Counted from the stretch's first letter, positions 24,491 through 33,601 are shown. The stretch: 64,000 nt of DNA from Bacteroidota bacterium (GCA_025361565.1 JANYKN010000154.1:1-64000), one strand, 5' to 3'. Translations and numbers: made by a program. Notes: generated from the letters alone by a model not told the origin.

Positions 24491-27232
24491 ATGTTGGTTC
24501 AATTTCAGATCAATTATAAAACGCAATTTGGCCAGCAGCTAAAGCTAGTTGGTTCTTTACCATCATTGGGCAGTAATAATCCTGAAAAGGGCGCCTTAAT
24601 GTCATTAAAAAGTGAACATTTCGGTATTTGGATATTTGAGGTAGAAATGAGTATAGCTACCGATTTTAATTATCGGTACTTTATTAAAGACAACAACCAG
24701 AACACAATTATTGAAGAGTGGGGTGATAACCGCATTTTTAAATCAGAAAACAGACTGAATAAGAAAATTCTTCTGGTAGATTACTGGAGAAGTAGTTCAG
24801 ATCACGATTTTATTTTGCACTCTACGGCATTTACAAAGGCTATTCTTAAACCAAACAAACAAATTAAGGCGACTAAAGTAAAAGGTGATAAAATTGAAAA
24901 TACCGTTATACTGAAATTTAAACCCAATGTTGTACGAATCAAATCGGGACATAAAGTTGCAGTTTCAGGAAATGCAGAAAATTTAGGTGCTTGGGTTGAT
25001 AAAAAGGCAGTCAAACTTGGAAATTCGGATTATCCGCAATGGTGTGCCGAAGTTCAGGTAAATATATCTGAATTCCCCGTCCATTATAAATACCTTATTC
25101 AGGATGAAAAAGGCAAAACCGAATTTTGGGAAAAATCACCTGACAGGATTATCCATCTTCCAGGCGGCGAAGTTCCCGATGTGATTGAAATTGGAGATGA
25201 AAAGTTTGAATATCCAAAAGATACATGGAAAGGTGTGGGTGTTGCCATTCCTGTTTTTTCGTTACGATGCAAGGAAAGCTTTGGAGTTGGCGAATTTAAT
25301 GATATAAAAAAGCTTGTTGATTGGGCAAATTTTGTAGGCATAAAATTGATTCAGATATTACCAGTAAACGACACCGTAGCCAAGCACACATGGAAAGATT
25401 CTTACCCTTATGCAGCTATTTCGGTATATGCTATGCATCCAATATATATCAACTTATTGAAAATTGGTAAATTAAAATCAGAAATTAACCAGCAAATTAT
25501 CGAAGCGCAGGGAAAATATTTAAATTCACTTGCAAAAATTGACTACGAAGCAGTAATGGTTTTAAAATCAAGGTATTTTAAAATGATTTATGACGAAACA
25601 AGGAATGAATTTTTGAAAGATCCTGAATATATTTCGTTTTATAAAGCAAATGAATACTGGCTTAGGCCGTATGCTGCCTTTTCATATTTGCGTGACCTCT
25701 TTAATACACCAGATTTTAGCCGTTGGGGTGAATATAGCCATACATCACCAGAGTTATTGGAAAAACTTACAGATCCAAATTCTCTACATTTTGATGAAAT
25801 TGCTGTTCATTATTTTATACAATATCATGCACATCTTCAATTACTTGAATCTGCTGATTATGCCCGTTCTAAAGGTGTTGTATTAAAAGGCGATATTCCT
25901 ATCGGCATTTATCGCAATAGCGTTGATGCATGGCTCAATCCTCATTTGTATCATATGGATTGTCAGGCAGGTGCACCACCCGATGATTTTTCGGCAAAAG
26001 GTCAGAATTGGCGTTTCCCAACATACAACTGGGATGAAATGGCCAAAGACAATTATGCTTGGTGGACACAGCGATTACGCCAACTTTCATTGTATTTTGA
26101 TGCTTTTCGTATAGATCATATTCTTGGTTTTTTCCGTATTTGGGAAATTCCAGCCGCCCAAGTTGAAGGTTTGATGGGCTATTTTAATCCTAGTATTCCG
26201 TATTATCTGGATGAATTGCAAAATCGTGGTCTTTGGTTTGACAAAAAAAGGATGTGTCAACCTTATATTCGTGAACATTTTCTGCACGAACGATTTGGTG
26301 ATCTCACCGAATTTGTAAAAAATAATTATTTGATCGAGTATTCCCCAGGTTGTTTTGATATGCATCCTGATTATGATACCCAGCACAAAGTAGAAGAAAA
26401 ATTGATTCTGGAACCTGATGCAAGTCCTGAATTGAGAAACCGGACAGAAAGAATAATTCAGGGTTTAAATTCACTCATTTCAGAAATTATATTTCTAGAA
26501 GCACCGGGAACAAATGGAAATGCATTCTTTCCAAGGCACACGGTTCATCATACACGATCATATCAGGAACTTGACAATCATGCAAAACATGTTATTTACG
26601 AAATCTATGTTGATTATTTCTATAAACGCAATGAAGAATTCTGGCGCGAAAAAGCCATGACCAAACTTCCGGTAATTAAGAAAGCTACCAATATGCTGCT
26701 TTGTGGCGAAGATTTGGGAATGGTTCCTGCTTGTGTTCCAAGTGTGATGAATGAACTGGGATTGCTAAGCCTTGAAGTACAACGAATGCCAAAGAACCCA
26801 AAAATAACATTTGGGCATCCTGCGCATTATCCTTATTTATCGGTTGCAACACCCTCGTCGCATGATACTTCAACTATCCGCGGTTGGTGGAAAGAAAATG
26901 TAGAACAAACACAAAAATTTTATAATGAGATATTAGGCAATCATGGCCAAGCTCCAACTGAATGCACTGCTGAAATGGTGCGACAAATAATTATTCAACA
27001 TTTATATTCTCCAAGCATGTTGGCAGTTTTTCCAATACAGGATTTACTTGGAATGGACGAAAAACTTCGCTTGCCAAATGCAGATGCCGAACGGATCAAT
27101 CTGCCCGGAAATCCAAATCATTACTGGCGTTACAGGATGCATTTAAACCTTGAAGATTTGATGGAACAAAAAGAATTTAACCAGTTGATTAATGAACAAA
27201 TAAAAGCATCAGGAAGGTTGTATCCATATTAA
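24491..27232 (+). CDS. malQ: 4-alpha-glucanotransferase, DPE2-like (CBM20x2-GH77)
   Basis: Intracellular enzyme transferring alpha-1,4-glucan segments between maltodextrins or glycogen. There is no signal peptide. The 913 residues are two starch-binding CBM20 modules (about 1-110 and 135-235) followed by GH77 (about 245-905). Catalytic residues: D542 (FRIDH), E740 (CGED) and D792 (SSHDTST). About 200 residues lie between D542 and E740, longer than in bacterial MalQ, matching the plant DPE2-type insertion. With the pullulanase at 34.7 kb it forms a debranch-and-rearrange pathway, though the two genes are not in one operon. Confidence 0.92.
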   Translation: MLVQFQINYKTQFGQQLKLVGSLPSLGSNNPEKGALMSLKSEHFGIWIFEVEMSIATDFNYRYFIKDNNQNTIIEEWGDNRIFKSENRLNKKILLVDYWRSSSDHDFILHSTAFTKAILKPNKQIKATKVKGDKIENTVILKFKPNVVRIKSGHKVAVSGNAENLGAWVDKKAVKLGNSDYPQWCAEVQVNISEFPVHYKYLIQDEKGKTEFWEKSPDRIIHLPGGEVPDVIEIGDEKFEYPKDTWKGVGVAIPVFSLRCKESFGVGEFNDIKKLVDWANFVGIKLIQILPVNDTVAKHTWKDSYPYAAISVYAMHPIYINLLKIGKLKSEINQQIIEAQGKYLNSLAKIDYEAVMVLKSRYFKMIYDETRNEFLKDPEYISFYKANEYWLRPYAAFSYLRDLFNTPDFSRWGEYSHTSPELLEKLTDPNSLHFDEIAVHYFIQYHAHLQLLESADYARSKGVVLKGDIPIGIYRNSVDAWLNPHLYHMDCQAGAPPDDFSAKGQNWRFPTYNWDEMAKDNYAWWTQRLRQLSLYFDAFRIDHILGFFRIWEIPAAQVEGLMGYFNPSIPYYLDELQNRGLWFDKKRMCQPYIREHFLHERFGDLTEFVKNNYLIEYSPGCFDMHPDYDTQHKVEEKLILEPDASPELRNRTERIIQGLNSLISEIIFLEAPGTNGNAFFPRHTVHHTRSYQELDNHAKHVIYEIYVDYFYKRNEEFWREKAMTKLPVIKKATNMLLCGEDLGMVPACVPSVMNELGLLSLEVQRMPKNPKITFGHPAHYPYLSVATPSSHDTSTIRGWWKENVEQTQKFYNEILGNHGQAPTECTAEMVRQIIIQHLYSPSMLAVFPIQDLLGMDEKLRLPNADAERINLPGNPNHYWRYRMHLNLEDLMEQKEFNQLINEQIKASGRLYPY

Positions 27233-27276
27233 CTAGAGATAATTGAATATCCTGGATTTTGTTTAAAAAAGAAATT

Positions 27277-27684
27277 ATGAAAATCTTTACTTTCTCTCAT
27301 TTATTTATCATTTTCATTATTTGTTTTCCTAAAAATATGAATGCCCAAAAAATAAACGAGAAATACATTTTAAATTATTGGAATTTTTCTGCCAATGAAA
27401 GTAATCAACCGATTGAAACATATCGGCCACGCGATTTCGATTTTGAACCTCCTTTGTCCCCGCTTTCAGTAAATGCAGGTATTGAGTTTTACAAAAACAA
27501 TACAGTAAAAAAATTCCGTGTTAAACTTTGTGGGAATGATTATGAACCAAATTTCAAAGAAGGAAAATGGAAAATATTTCAAGATAAGAATGTTAAAAAG
27601 CTAAAGATAAATTTTCCTAAGGATGAACAATTGTTTGAAATTATTGAGATATCAGAAGATAAACTTATTTTAAAACGCCTTTGA
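27277..27684 (+). CDS. Small secreted protein (135 aa)
   Basis: ATG 27277 gives a signal peptide (MKIFTFSHLFIIFIICFPKN, ending NAQ); the frame is open 6 codons further upstream only via TTG. The mature part has a lipocalin-like layout: an initial YILNYWNFS strand, a Pro-rich segment, then alternating beta strands (GKWKIFQDK, LKINFP, LFEIIEISEDKLILKRL) ending at the C-terminus. This pattern is seen in Bacteroidota lipocalin-like (DUF4923/DUF5004-type) proteins. The assignment is tentative and the function unknown. Confidence 0.6.
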   Translation: MKIFTFSHLFIIFIICFPKNMNAQKINEKYILNYWNFSANESNQPIETYRPRDFDFEPPLSPLSVNAGIEFYKNNTVKKFRVKLCGNDYEPNFKEGKWKIFQDKNVKKLKINFPKDEQLFEIIEISEDKLILKRL

Positions 27685-27722
27685 ATAGGTCCAAATTTTA
27701 AGGATAAAAATTGATTTGCACT

Positions 27723-28103
27723 ATGGAACAAAATAAACCAACAACTATCGACCAATATATAAACGGTTTTCCAAATGAAATTCAAGAACTATTGGAAAAA
27801 ATGCGTATAACCATAAAGCAAGCAGCACCTGATGCAGAAGAAGCTATCAGTTATGCAATGCCCACTTTTAAATTAAAAGGCAACTTGGTCCATTTTGCCG
27901 CATTTAAAAACCACATTGGATTTTATCCCACCTCAACTGGCACTGAAGCGTTTAAAAAGGAACTGGTTGATTATAAAAGTTCAAAAGGTGCAGTGCAGTT
28001 CCCACTTGGCAAGCCACTTCCCTTGGAGCTGGTTGCTGAAATTGTAAAGTTTAGGGTAATAGAAAATTTGGAAAGAGCAGAAATAAAAGCAAAAAAGAAA
28101 TAA
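27723..28103 (+). CDS. DUF1801-family protein (YdhG-like)
   Basis: ATG 27723 begins MEQNKPTTIDQYI; the four codons before it have only a TTG start. The 126 residues follow the DUF1801 pattern of iron-chaperone-frataxin-like fold proteins: TIDQYINGFPNEIQELLEKM, AISYAMPTFKLKGNLVHFAAFKNHIGFYP, and the C-terminal PLPLELVAEIVKFRV. The family's function in bacteria is not settled. It is a single gene. Confidence 0.8.
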   Translation: MEQNKPTTIDQYINGFPNEIQELLEKMRITIKQAAPDAEEAISYAMPTFKLKGNLVHFAAFKNHIGFYPTSTGTEAFKKELVDYKSSKGAVQFPLGKPLPLELVAEIVKFRVIENLERAEIKAKKK

Positions 28104-28251
28104 TCGAAATTAGATTAAAACCAAATTCACTGGTAAAAAACCATTGAATCAATCGAAATTTACGTATAATAAAACATTTATGATGGTTTAAGTAAATATA
28201 CCTGCCATCTAAATTTCTACACGAATAGCAATTTCAGAGTTCTAATTTCGG

Positions 28252-29223
28252 TCATATTCTTGCCACCGCCAAAAAACAAGCGTGCAAGCTAATCGTCAAA
28301 AACAAATAAAGATTCCGGGCTGTTTCAGGTTTCAAATTTAAAAAACGATATTTGATAGAATTGCCTTTACATGATGCAAGGCAATCGCCACAGAGTGTAC
28401 AGCTAAAACCCGGTTTTTTGTTTTTGATATGTTCCGGCCTTAAAGCATCGTATTTGCAATGGCTGGTACATCTCATACACAAATCACAGCTATTGTCGAT
28501 ATACATTCGGAAAGGACTTATAAATCTGGTTATATTAACAATTGTCCCCACTGGGCAATACAAAATGCAATGTACCATTTTACCGTTTTTTCTTGAGAAC
28601 CAAAGCATAACAGAAATACCAACAAGACCAAATGATATAGCAGCCAATGTTGATATTAACAAGGATACTTCAAACAGGCGAAGCGCAATTGTCATAATAA
28701 TTACAAACACTAAAATACTAGCTTTAATTTGTGCCTTGTATTTCAATTTTCCTTTTTGGGTTTTTCCACTTGACGATAATCCATCAAAAGCGCCAAAATA
28801 GCACAATTGGCTGCACCAGGCAGGGCCTGTTAGTATTATTGTACTTATTAAAAGAATTGGCATGATAGATAATTGTCCTCTATAAATTGGTCCGGCCAGA
28901 ATCATCATGGGGATTGGAAGATGCAATTTACCGTTCATTAGAAACTTATCAGCTCCTAACAAGCCTATAATTAGTTGACTAAAAAATGCAACAGAGAAAA
29001 TAGTCCAAATTTTCTTGCGCCATTTTGGAACCTCTTTTGGATCCTGCATTTTATAGGCTACATAAGCTCCATAAGTAGCAATAATAGCAATTTCAAGCCA
29101 GCCCAATCCCTTTACAAATCTCTCAGCAAGCAGAATGGGATGAGGCATTTTTATCTGCATAAAAGTTAAAAGTGTGGCAGTAAATATAAAAACAGCCAAC
29201 GGTAGTTTGTACTCTTTTTTCAT
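28252..29223 (-). CDS. NapH/NosR-like membrane ferredoxin
   Basis: The 323-residue membrane protein has about six hydrophobic segments and two C-terminal [4Fe-4S] motifs (C246-x2-C249-x2-C252-x3-C256 and C275-x2-C278-x2-C281-x3-C285). The membrane Cys motifs GPAWCSQLC (134-141) and CILYCPVG are typical of the NapH/NosR/CcoG group. These proteins pass electrons from quinol to periplasmic or membrane reductases. Its start codon overlaps the stop of the Rrf2 gene (TAATG), so both are co-transcribed. The NO-response genes across the divergent promoter suggest a role in that response. Confidence 0.85.
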   Translation of the reverse strand: MKKEYKLPLAVFIFTATLLTFMQIKMPHPILLAERFVKGLGWLEIAIIATYGAYVAYKMQDPKEVPKWRKKIWTIFSVAFFSQLIIGLLGADKFLMNGKLHLPIPMMILAGPIYRGQLSIMPILLISTIILTGPAWCSQLCYFGAFDGLSSSGKTQKGKLKYKAQIKASILVFVIIMTIALRLFEVSLLISTLAAISFGLVGISVMLWFSRKNGKMVHCILYCPVGTIVNITRFISPFRMYIDNSCDLCMRCTSHCKYDALRPEHIKNKKPGFSCTLCGDCLASCKGNSIKYRFLNLKPETARNLYLFLTISLHACFLAVARI

Positions 29224-29663
29224 TATCCCAACCAGTTAAATTTATTTTCGTTTCTGGCGAATAACTTACTTGCCAAGCTTTGAACGGATTCTTCGTTCAA
29301 TAACTTATAAATAGCTTCGCGAATGGGGGCGTATTGCTCATGTAGCGGGCAAGGATTGTTTTCGTCGCATTGCTTTAAGCCAAAACCACATCCGGAAAAT
29401 GATTTTGTACCTTCAATAGCTGAAACCAAATCTTTTAAAGCCACCTGCGGTTGGGTCTTATCGAAATAGAACCCTCCACCTTTTCCTTTAAGCGATTCCA
29501 GAAAACCCAACCTTACCATACGCTGTAATATTTTGGCAGTATAAAAGGGTGGGGCTCCCACTTCCTGCGCAATTTCAGCAATTCCCGGCCTTAGTTCTTT
29601 GTAGTTTTGAACCTGTATATAAACCAATCCTTTGAGAGCGTATTCAGTTTCTTTGTTAAACAT
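29223..29663 (-). CDS. Rrf2-family regulator, NsrR-like
   Basis: The 146-residue winged-helix regulator has an Rrf2 HTH (about 1-60; TEYALKGLVYIQ, APPFYTAKILQRMVRLGFL) and the GKGGGF wing. Three cysteines, C92, C99 and C105 (GCGFGLKQC, NNPC), are spaced like the Fe-S ligands of NsrR and IscR. Its position divergent from RIC and quinol NO reductase argues for nitric-oxide sensing, as NsrR does in other bacteria; iron-sulfur sensing is the alternative. It overlaps the downstream ferredoxin gene by one base. Confidence 0.88.
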   Translation of the reverse strand: MFNKETEYALKGLVYIQVQNYKELRPGIAEIAQEVGAPPFYTAKILQRMVRLGFLESLKGKGGGFYFDKTQPQVALKDLVSAIEGTKSFSGCGFGLKQCDENNPCPLHEQYAPIREAIYKLLNEESVQSLASKLFARNENKFNWLG

Positions 29664-29697
29664 TTTCCAATATTTTATGAGGGTAAATGTGTTGGTA

Positions 29698-29705
29698 CAA
29701 AGATA
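29698..29705 (-). promoter_or_regulatory. -7 promoter element of the Rrf2 gene
   Basis: On the minus strand this reads TATCTTTG (TAnnTTTG), 35 bases before the Rrf2 start and 58 bases from the opposing RIC element. The divergent promoters could share one operator. Confidence 0.45.
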
Positions 29706-29762
29706 GAAAAATAAATTAGAAATATAAAAAGACCTTTTAGTATTTTATATTAAAATAAATAG

Positions 29763-29770
29763 TATATTTG
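29763..29770 (+). promoter_or_regulatory. -7 promoter element of the RIC gene
   Basis: TATATTTG (TAnnTTTG), 31 bases before the RIC start. The surrounding TTTTATATTAAAATAAATAG is AT-rich and could hold the Rrf2 operator. Confidence 0.5.
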
Positions 29771-29801
29771 CATCCGAATATATTTATAAAAACAAATAAC
29801 G

Positions 29802-30497
29802 ATGGAAAAATATAATGAACTGACAGTTGGCGAAATTGTTGCAAACGATTTCAGGACAGCTGAAATATTTAAAAACGTTGGTATCGATTTTTGCTGTGGG
29901 GGCAAAAAAAGTATTGATCAAAGTTGCCGTGAAAAAGGATTAGATCCAAAACAGATTATAGCTGAATTGGAAGATCTTAAGCATTTACCAATCAATTATT
30001 CTCAGAATTTTAAAGAATGGGATATTGATTTTTTATGCGATTATATTGTGAATACTCATCACAAATTTGTTTTGAAAAATTTACCGGAGATTGCATTCTT
30101 TACGATGAAAATTGCATCAGTTCATGGAAATAATCACCCAGAATTGCTTGAAATTGAATCATTATTTTCAAAGATTAAGGAAGAGTTATTGCAACATCTT
30201 CAAAATGAAGAAGAAGTCCTTTTTCCAGCAATTAAAGAAGTAATAGCCAATAATTCTTCCATAACAAAAGCTACAATCATATCTGAAATAGCTAGAATGT
30301 CCGATGAACATGAGTCTGCTGGTGGGGCCATGGATCACATCAATGTAATTTCTAACAACTATGCATTACCTGCCGATGCTTGCAACACGTATCAGGTGGC
30401 TTTTAAATTATTGGAACAGTTTGAAGATGATTTACATATCCATGTGCATCTCGAAAACAACATACTTTATCCAAAGGCCTTGAAATTAGCGAATTAG
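29802..30497 (+). CDS. ric: Di-iron iron-sulfur repair protein RIC/ScdA
   Basis: The 231-residue cytoplasmic protein repairs Fe-S clusters after nitric oxide or peroxide damage. An N-terminal DUF542 domain (1-60) has the paired cysteines C31-C32 in DFCCGGKKS. A hemerythrin-like four-helix bundle (about 75-228) follows, with His/Glu ligands in VNTHHKFVLKNLPEI, VHGNNHPEL, LLQHLQNEEEVLFPAI, DEHESAGGAMDHI and LHIHVHLENNILYP. The length matches YtfE/ScdA. It lies first in a probable run with the hemerythrin protein and NO reductase. Confidence 0.93.
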   Translation: MEKYNELTVGEIVANDFRTAEIFKNVGIDFCCGGKKSIDQSCREKGLDPKQIIAELEDLKHLPINYSQNFKEWDIDFLCDYIVNTHHKFVLKNLPEIAFFTMKIASVHGNNHPELLEIESLFSKIKEELLQHLQNEEEVLFPAIKEVIANNSSITKATIISEIARMSDEHESAGGAMDHINVISNNYALPADACNTYQVAFKLLEQFEDDLHIHVHLENNILYPKALKLAN

Positions 30498-30504
30498 ATA
30501 CAGA

Positions 30505-30616
30505 AGTACTTATAAGTGCCTAAAGTATTTATAAGTGCCTAAAGTTAAAAATACAAGATTTTAAAGAATAACTTATAAATATTCATAAGTACTTATAAGT
30601 ATTAAAAAGTACTTGA
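30505..30616. repeat. Cluster of ACTTATAAGT-type palindromes
   Basis: Perfect ACTTATAAGT occurs at 30508-30517 and 30591-30600, with near copies at 30527-30536 and 30571-30580. The overlapping palindrome ATAAGTACTTAT is at 30585-30596 and an AGTACTT at about 30608. The first two copies sit in a 19-bp tandem direct repeat that includes TAAGTGCCTAA. The cluster lies between RIC and the hemerythrin gene and may be an operator array or a slippage-expanded repeat. Confidence 0.65.
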
Positions 30617-30629
30617 AAATATTCATTAT

Positions 30630-31175
30630 ATGGAAACAGCAACAAAAAGTCTGGAAAACGATCATGTTCAAATTTTGAGATTGATCGACATCATGGAACT
30701 AGCAATCGATAATACCGAACCCGATGTGAGAAATTTACAAATGATGGTAGATTTGATAAAAAATTATGCAGATGGCTACCATCATGCAAAAGAAGAAAAC
30801 CTGTTTTTCCCATTATTGGCAAAACGCGGTTTCTCAGAAGAACAAGGGCCGATAGCGGTAATGCTACATGAACATGTTTTAGGAAGGAATTATGTGAAAG
30901 GAATGACCGAAGGGCTTGAAAATTACCAGAATGGAAATAAAATTTCGTTGGGTGCAATTTACAAGAACATGCATGGATACATTGAATTACTTCGAGGACA
31001 TATTGCCAAAGAAAATAATATTTTGTTCAAAATGGCGAATAACGCTTTATCAGAACAAGACCACAAAGATTTATTACAACAATTTAAACAAATTGAAACC
31101 GATGGTTTACAAGGTGGAACGATTGGTGATTTTTTAAATCAAATTGAAACTTTATCTGAAACTTATCATTTATAA
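30630..31175 (+). CDS. Hemerythrin-domain protein
   Basis: The 181-residue four-helix bundle has iron ligands in LENDHVQILRLID (N-terminal His), GYHHAKEENLFFPLL (HxxxE), MLHEHVLGR and RGHIAKENNILFKMA. Such proteins bind a di-iron centre and sense or scavenge O2, NO or ROS. Its place between RIC and the NO reductase supports a role in nitrosative stress. The 132-base gap before it contains the ACTTATAAGT array, so it may have its own promoter. Confidence 0.88.
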   Translation: METATKSLENDHVQILRLIDIMELAIDNTEPDVRNLQMMVDLIKNYADGYHHAKEENLFFPLLAKRGFSEEQGPIAVMLHEHVLGRNYVKGMTEGLENYQNGNKISLGAIYKNMHGYIELLRGHIAKENNILFKMANNALSEQDHKDLLQQFKQIETDGLQGGTIGDFLNQIETLSETYHL

Positions 31176-31338
31176 ATCAAAGTCATTTAGTGGAGGTAAT
31201 GCAGATTCATTGACCCGTGCGGGTAGTTAAGCCACTCAACCACTTCAAGGGTTTTCAACCGCTTTTCGGTTTAAGTAATCAGCATTAATTATAATATCAA
31301 AGTTCTAATTTTTAAGTTCAAATATCTAATATCAAAAC
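31176..31338. other. Structured leader before the NO reductase
   Basis: Within a GC-richer stretch (about 31215-31275) are ACCCG-TG-CGGGT and AACCG-CTTTT-CGGTT hairpins in tandem. They lie 65-120 bases upstream of the reductase start. They could be an attenuator, a weak terminator or an RNA-stability element. No known riboswitch fold is recognised. Confidence 0.35.
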
Positions 31339-33579
31339 ATGACAACAAAAAAACTCTGGGTTGGATTTTTGGCCGTTATGGCCATATCTTTTGCCGTTTT
31401 GCTTTATTACGGCTATGAAATATACAAACAAGCACCACCAATTCCCGATAAGGTGGTTACAGCCAATGGAACAGTTTTGTTTACAGGCGAGGATATCAAA
31501 AACGGTCAAAATGTTTGGCAATCGCTTGGTGGACAAGAGATTGGAACAGTTTGGGGCCATGGTGCATATCAAGCGCCCGATTGGAGTGCGGATTGGTTGC
31601 ACAAAGAAGCCGTTTTTATTCTTGATGAACTTGCCATGCGCAACGACAGTATGCCATTTGACAAGCTAAGTGAAGAACGGAAAGCTTTTTTGAAAATATC
31701 TCTTCAAAAAGAAATGAGGCCAAATACTTATGATAAAACTGCAAATACAATTACGGTTTCAAATCTGCGTTCACAAGCCATAGCGAACAACAGTAAGTTT
31801 TATGGCGGACTGTTCACAAATGATCCTGCAATGGATAAATTGCGCGATGCATACAGTATTCCACTCAATTCGTTAAAAGATCCGGAAAGGGTCCGCTTGT
31901 TGAACGCTTTTTTCTTTTGGATTTCGTGGGCATGCGTAACAGAGCGGCCAAACGAAACAATTACATATACCAACAACTGGCCATCGGAAGAATTGGTTGG
32001 AAATAAACCAACAGGTTCCTTGCTTTTGTGGACAGGTTTTAGCGTAATGATGCTTTTGGCAGGAATTGGCTTGATGATTTGGTATTATGCCCGAAAACGC
32101 GAAGAGCCTGTGGATGTAGCGCCTTTGGCTTTTCCACTGCTTCATTCCGTTCAAACTCCATCGCAAAAAGCGACTGTAAAATACTTTTGGGTCGTGTCGG
32201 CTTTGCTGCTGGTCCAAGTTATTATGGGTGTCATCACTGCCCATTATGGTGTTGAGGGACAAGCATTTTACGGAATTCCACTTTCGGAATGGTTGCCTTA
32301 TTCTATTTCTAGAACTTGGCACGTTCAAATTGCTATTTTCTGGATTGCAACTTCGTGGTTGGCAACCGGTTTATATTATGCACCAGCCATTTCGGGATAC
32401 GAACCTAAATTTCAACGTCTTGGGGTTAATTTCCTTTTTATCGCTTTATTGGTAATAGTTGCAGGTTCGCTTGCAGGCCAATGGATGGGCGTGATGCAAA
32501 AACTTGGTTTTCAGGTTAATTTCTGGTTCGGACATCAAGGTTATGAATATGTTGATTTGGGGCGTTTTTGGCAGATATTCCTTTTTGTTGGGTTAATTAT
32601 TTGGTTGGTGCTAATGGCACGCGCAATCTGGCCTGCATTAATTCAAAAATCGGATAGTAAAAGTTTGCTGACATTGTTCCTAGTTTCAACAGTTGCCATT
32701 GCAGCATTTTATGGAGCCGGTTTGATGTGGGGACAACATACCAATTTGGCTGTAGCCGAATACTGGCGCTGGTGGGTAGTTCACCTTTGGGTTGAAGGAT
32801 TTTTTGAAGTTTTTGCAGCCGTCGTTGTTGCCTTTTTGTTTGTCCGTTTGCAAATTATCAAAGCTACAACAGCTACTACAGCGGTTCTCTTTACTACCAT
32901 TGTTTTCCTTGCAGGAGGTATATTGGGAACTTTTCACCACTTATATTTTACGGGAACGCCCACAGCGGTTATGGCACTGGGTGCCACTTTTAGCGCATTG
33001 GAAGTTGTTCCGCTTGTCCTTATGGGATTTGAGGCATATGACAACCTAAAACTCAGTAGAAGTTCCGAATGGATCAAAGCCTATAAATGGCCAATCTATT
33101 CCTTTATTGCGGTAGCTTTCTGGAATTTGGTGGGTGCCGGTATTTTTGGATTCCTAATCAATCCTCCAATTGCTTTGTATTATATGCAAGGTTTGAACAC
33201 AACCGCTGTCCATGGCCATACCGCATTGTTTGGCGTTTATGGAATGTTGGGCATTGGTTTGATGCTGTTCGTTTTGCGCGATATGGACACCAAAGCCGTA
33301 TGGAACGAAAAATGGATAAAATTTGCATTTTGGAGCATAAACATTGGCCTTGCAGCCATGGTTTTTATCAGTGTTTTACCCGTTGGGCTTTCGCAAACAT
33401 TGGCAAGCGTAAACCATGGATTGTGGTATGCACGTTCAGCCGAATTTATGCAACAGCCTTATATGATGACATTTAAATGGCTAAGGGTTATTGGTGATAC
33501 CATTTTTGCAATGGGAACACTTGCTTTGGTCTGGTTTATATTTGGATTAAAAGGCGGATGGAGCTATAAAAAAGTATAA
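31339..33579 (+). CDS. norZ: Quinol-dependent nitric oxide reductase (qNOR)
   Basis: Inner-membrane enzyme reducing 2 NO to N2O with electrons from quinol; 746 residues, the normal qNOR size. An N-terminal membrane helix and periplasmic domain (NGQNVWQSLGGQEIGTVWG) are followed by about 12 further helices of the heme-copper oxidase fold. Histidine-rich motifs for heme b, heme b3 and FeB include SRTWHVQIAIFW, WWVVHLWVEGFFEVF, FHHLYFTGTP and TTAVHGHTALFGVYG. The single-chain form needs no NorC. It completes the RIC-hemerythrin run and probably detoxifies NO rather than serving complete denitrification, as no other denitrification gene is in view. Confidence 0.94.
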   Translation: MTTKKLWVGFLAVMAISFAVLLYYGYEIYKQAPPIPDKVVTANGTVLFTGEDIKNGQNVWQSLGGQEIGTVWGHGAYQAPDWSADWLHKEAVFILDELAMRNDSMPFDKLSEERKAFLKISLQKEMRPNTYDKTANTITVSNLRSQAIANNSKFYGGLFTNDPAMDKLRDAYSIPLNSLKDPERVRLLNAFFFWISWACVTERPNETITYTNNWPSEELVGNKPTGSLLLWTGFSVMMLLAGIGLMIWYYARKREEPVDVAPLAFPLLHSVQTPSQKATVKYFWVVSALLLVQVIMGVITAHYGVEGQAFYGIPLSEWLPYSISRTWHVQIAIFWIATSWLATGLYYAPAISGYEPKFQRLGVNFLFIALLVIVAGSLAGQWMGVMQKLGFQVNFWFGHQGYEYVDLGRFWQIFLFVGLIIWLVLMARAIWPALIQKSDSKSLLTLFLVSTVAIAAFYGAGLMWGQHTNLAVAEYWRWWVVHLWVEGFFEVFAAVVVAFLFVRLQIIKATTATTAVLFTTIVFLAGGILGTFHHLYFTGTPTAVMALGATFSALEVVPLVLMGFEAYDNLKLSRSSEWIKAYKWPIYSFIAVAFWNLVGAGIFGFLINPPIALYYMQGLNTTAVHGHTALFGVYGMLGIGLMLFVLRDMDTKAVWNEKWIKFAFWSINIGLAAMVFISVLPVGLSQTLASVNHGLWYARSAEFMQQPYMMTFKWLRVIGDTIFAMGTLALVWFIFGLKGGWSYKKV

Positions 33580-33601
33580 TCGCATTACCTTTTCATTGTT
33601 T

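Noticed and set aside
32228-33476. Several long frames on both strands within the NO reductase gene
   Set aside because: They are out-of-frame shadows of a well supported conserved gene.
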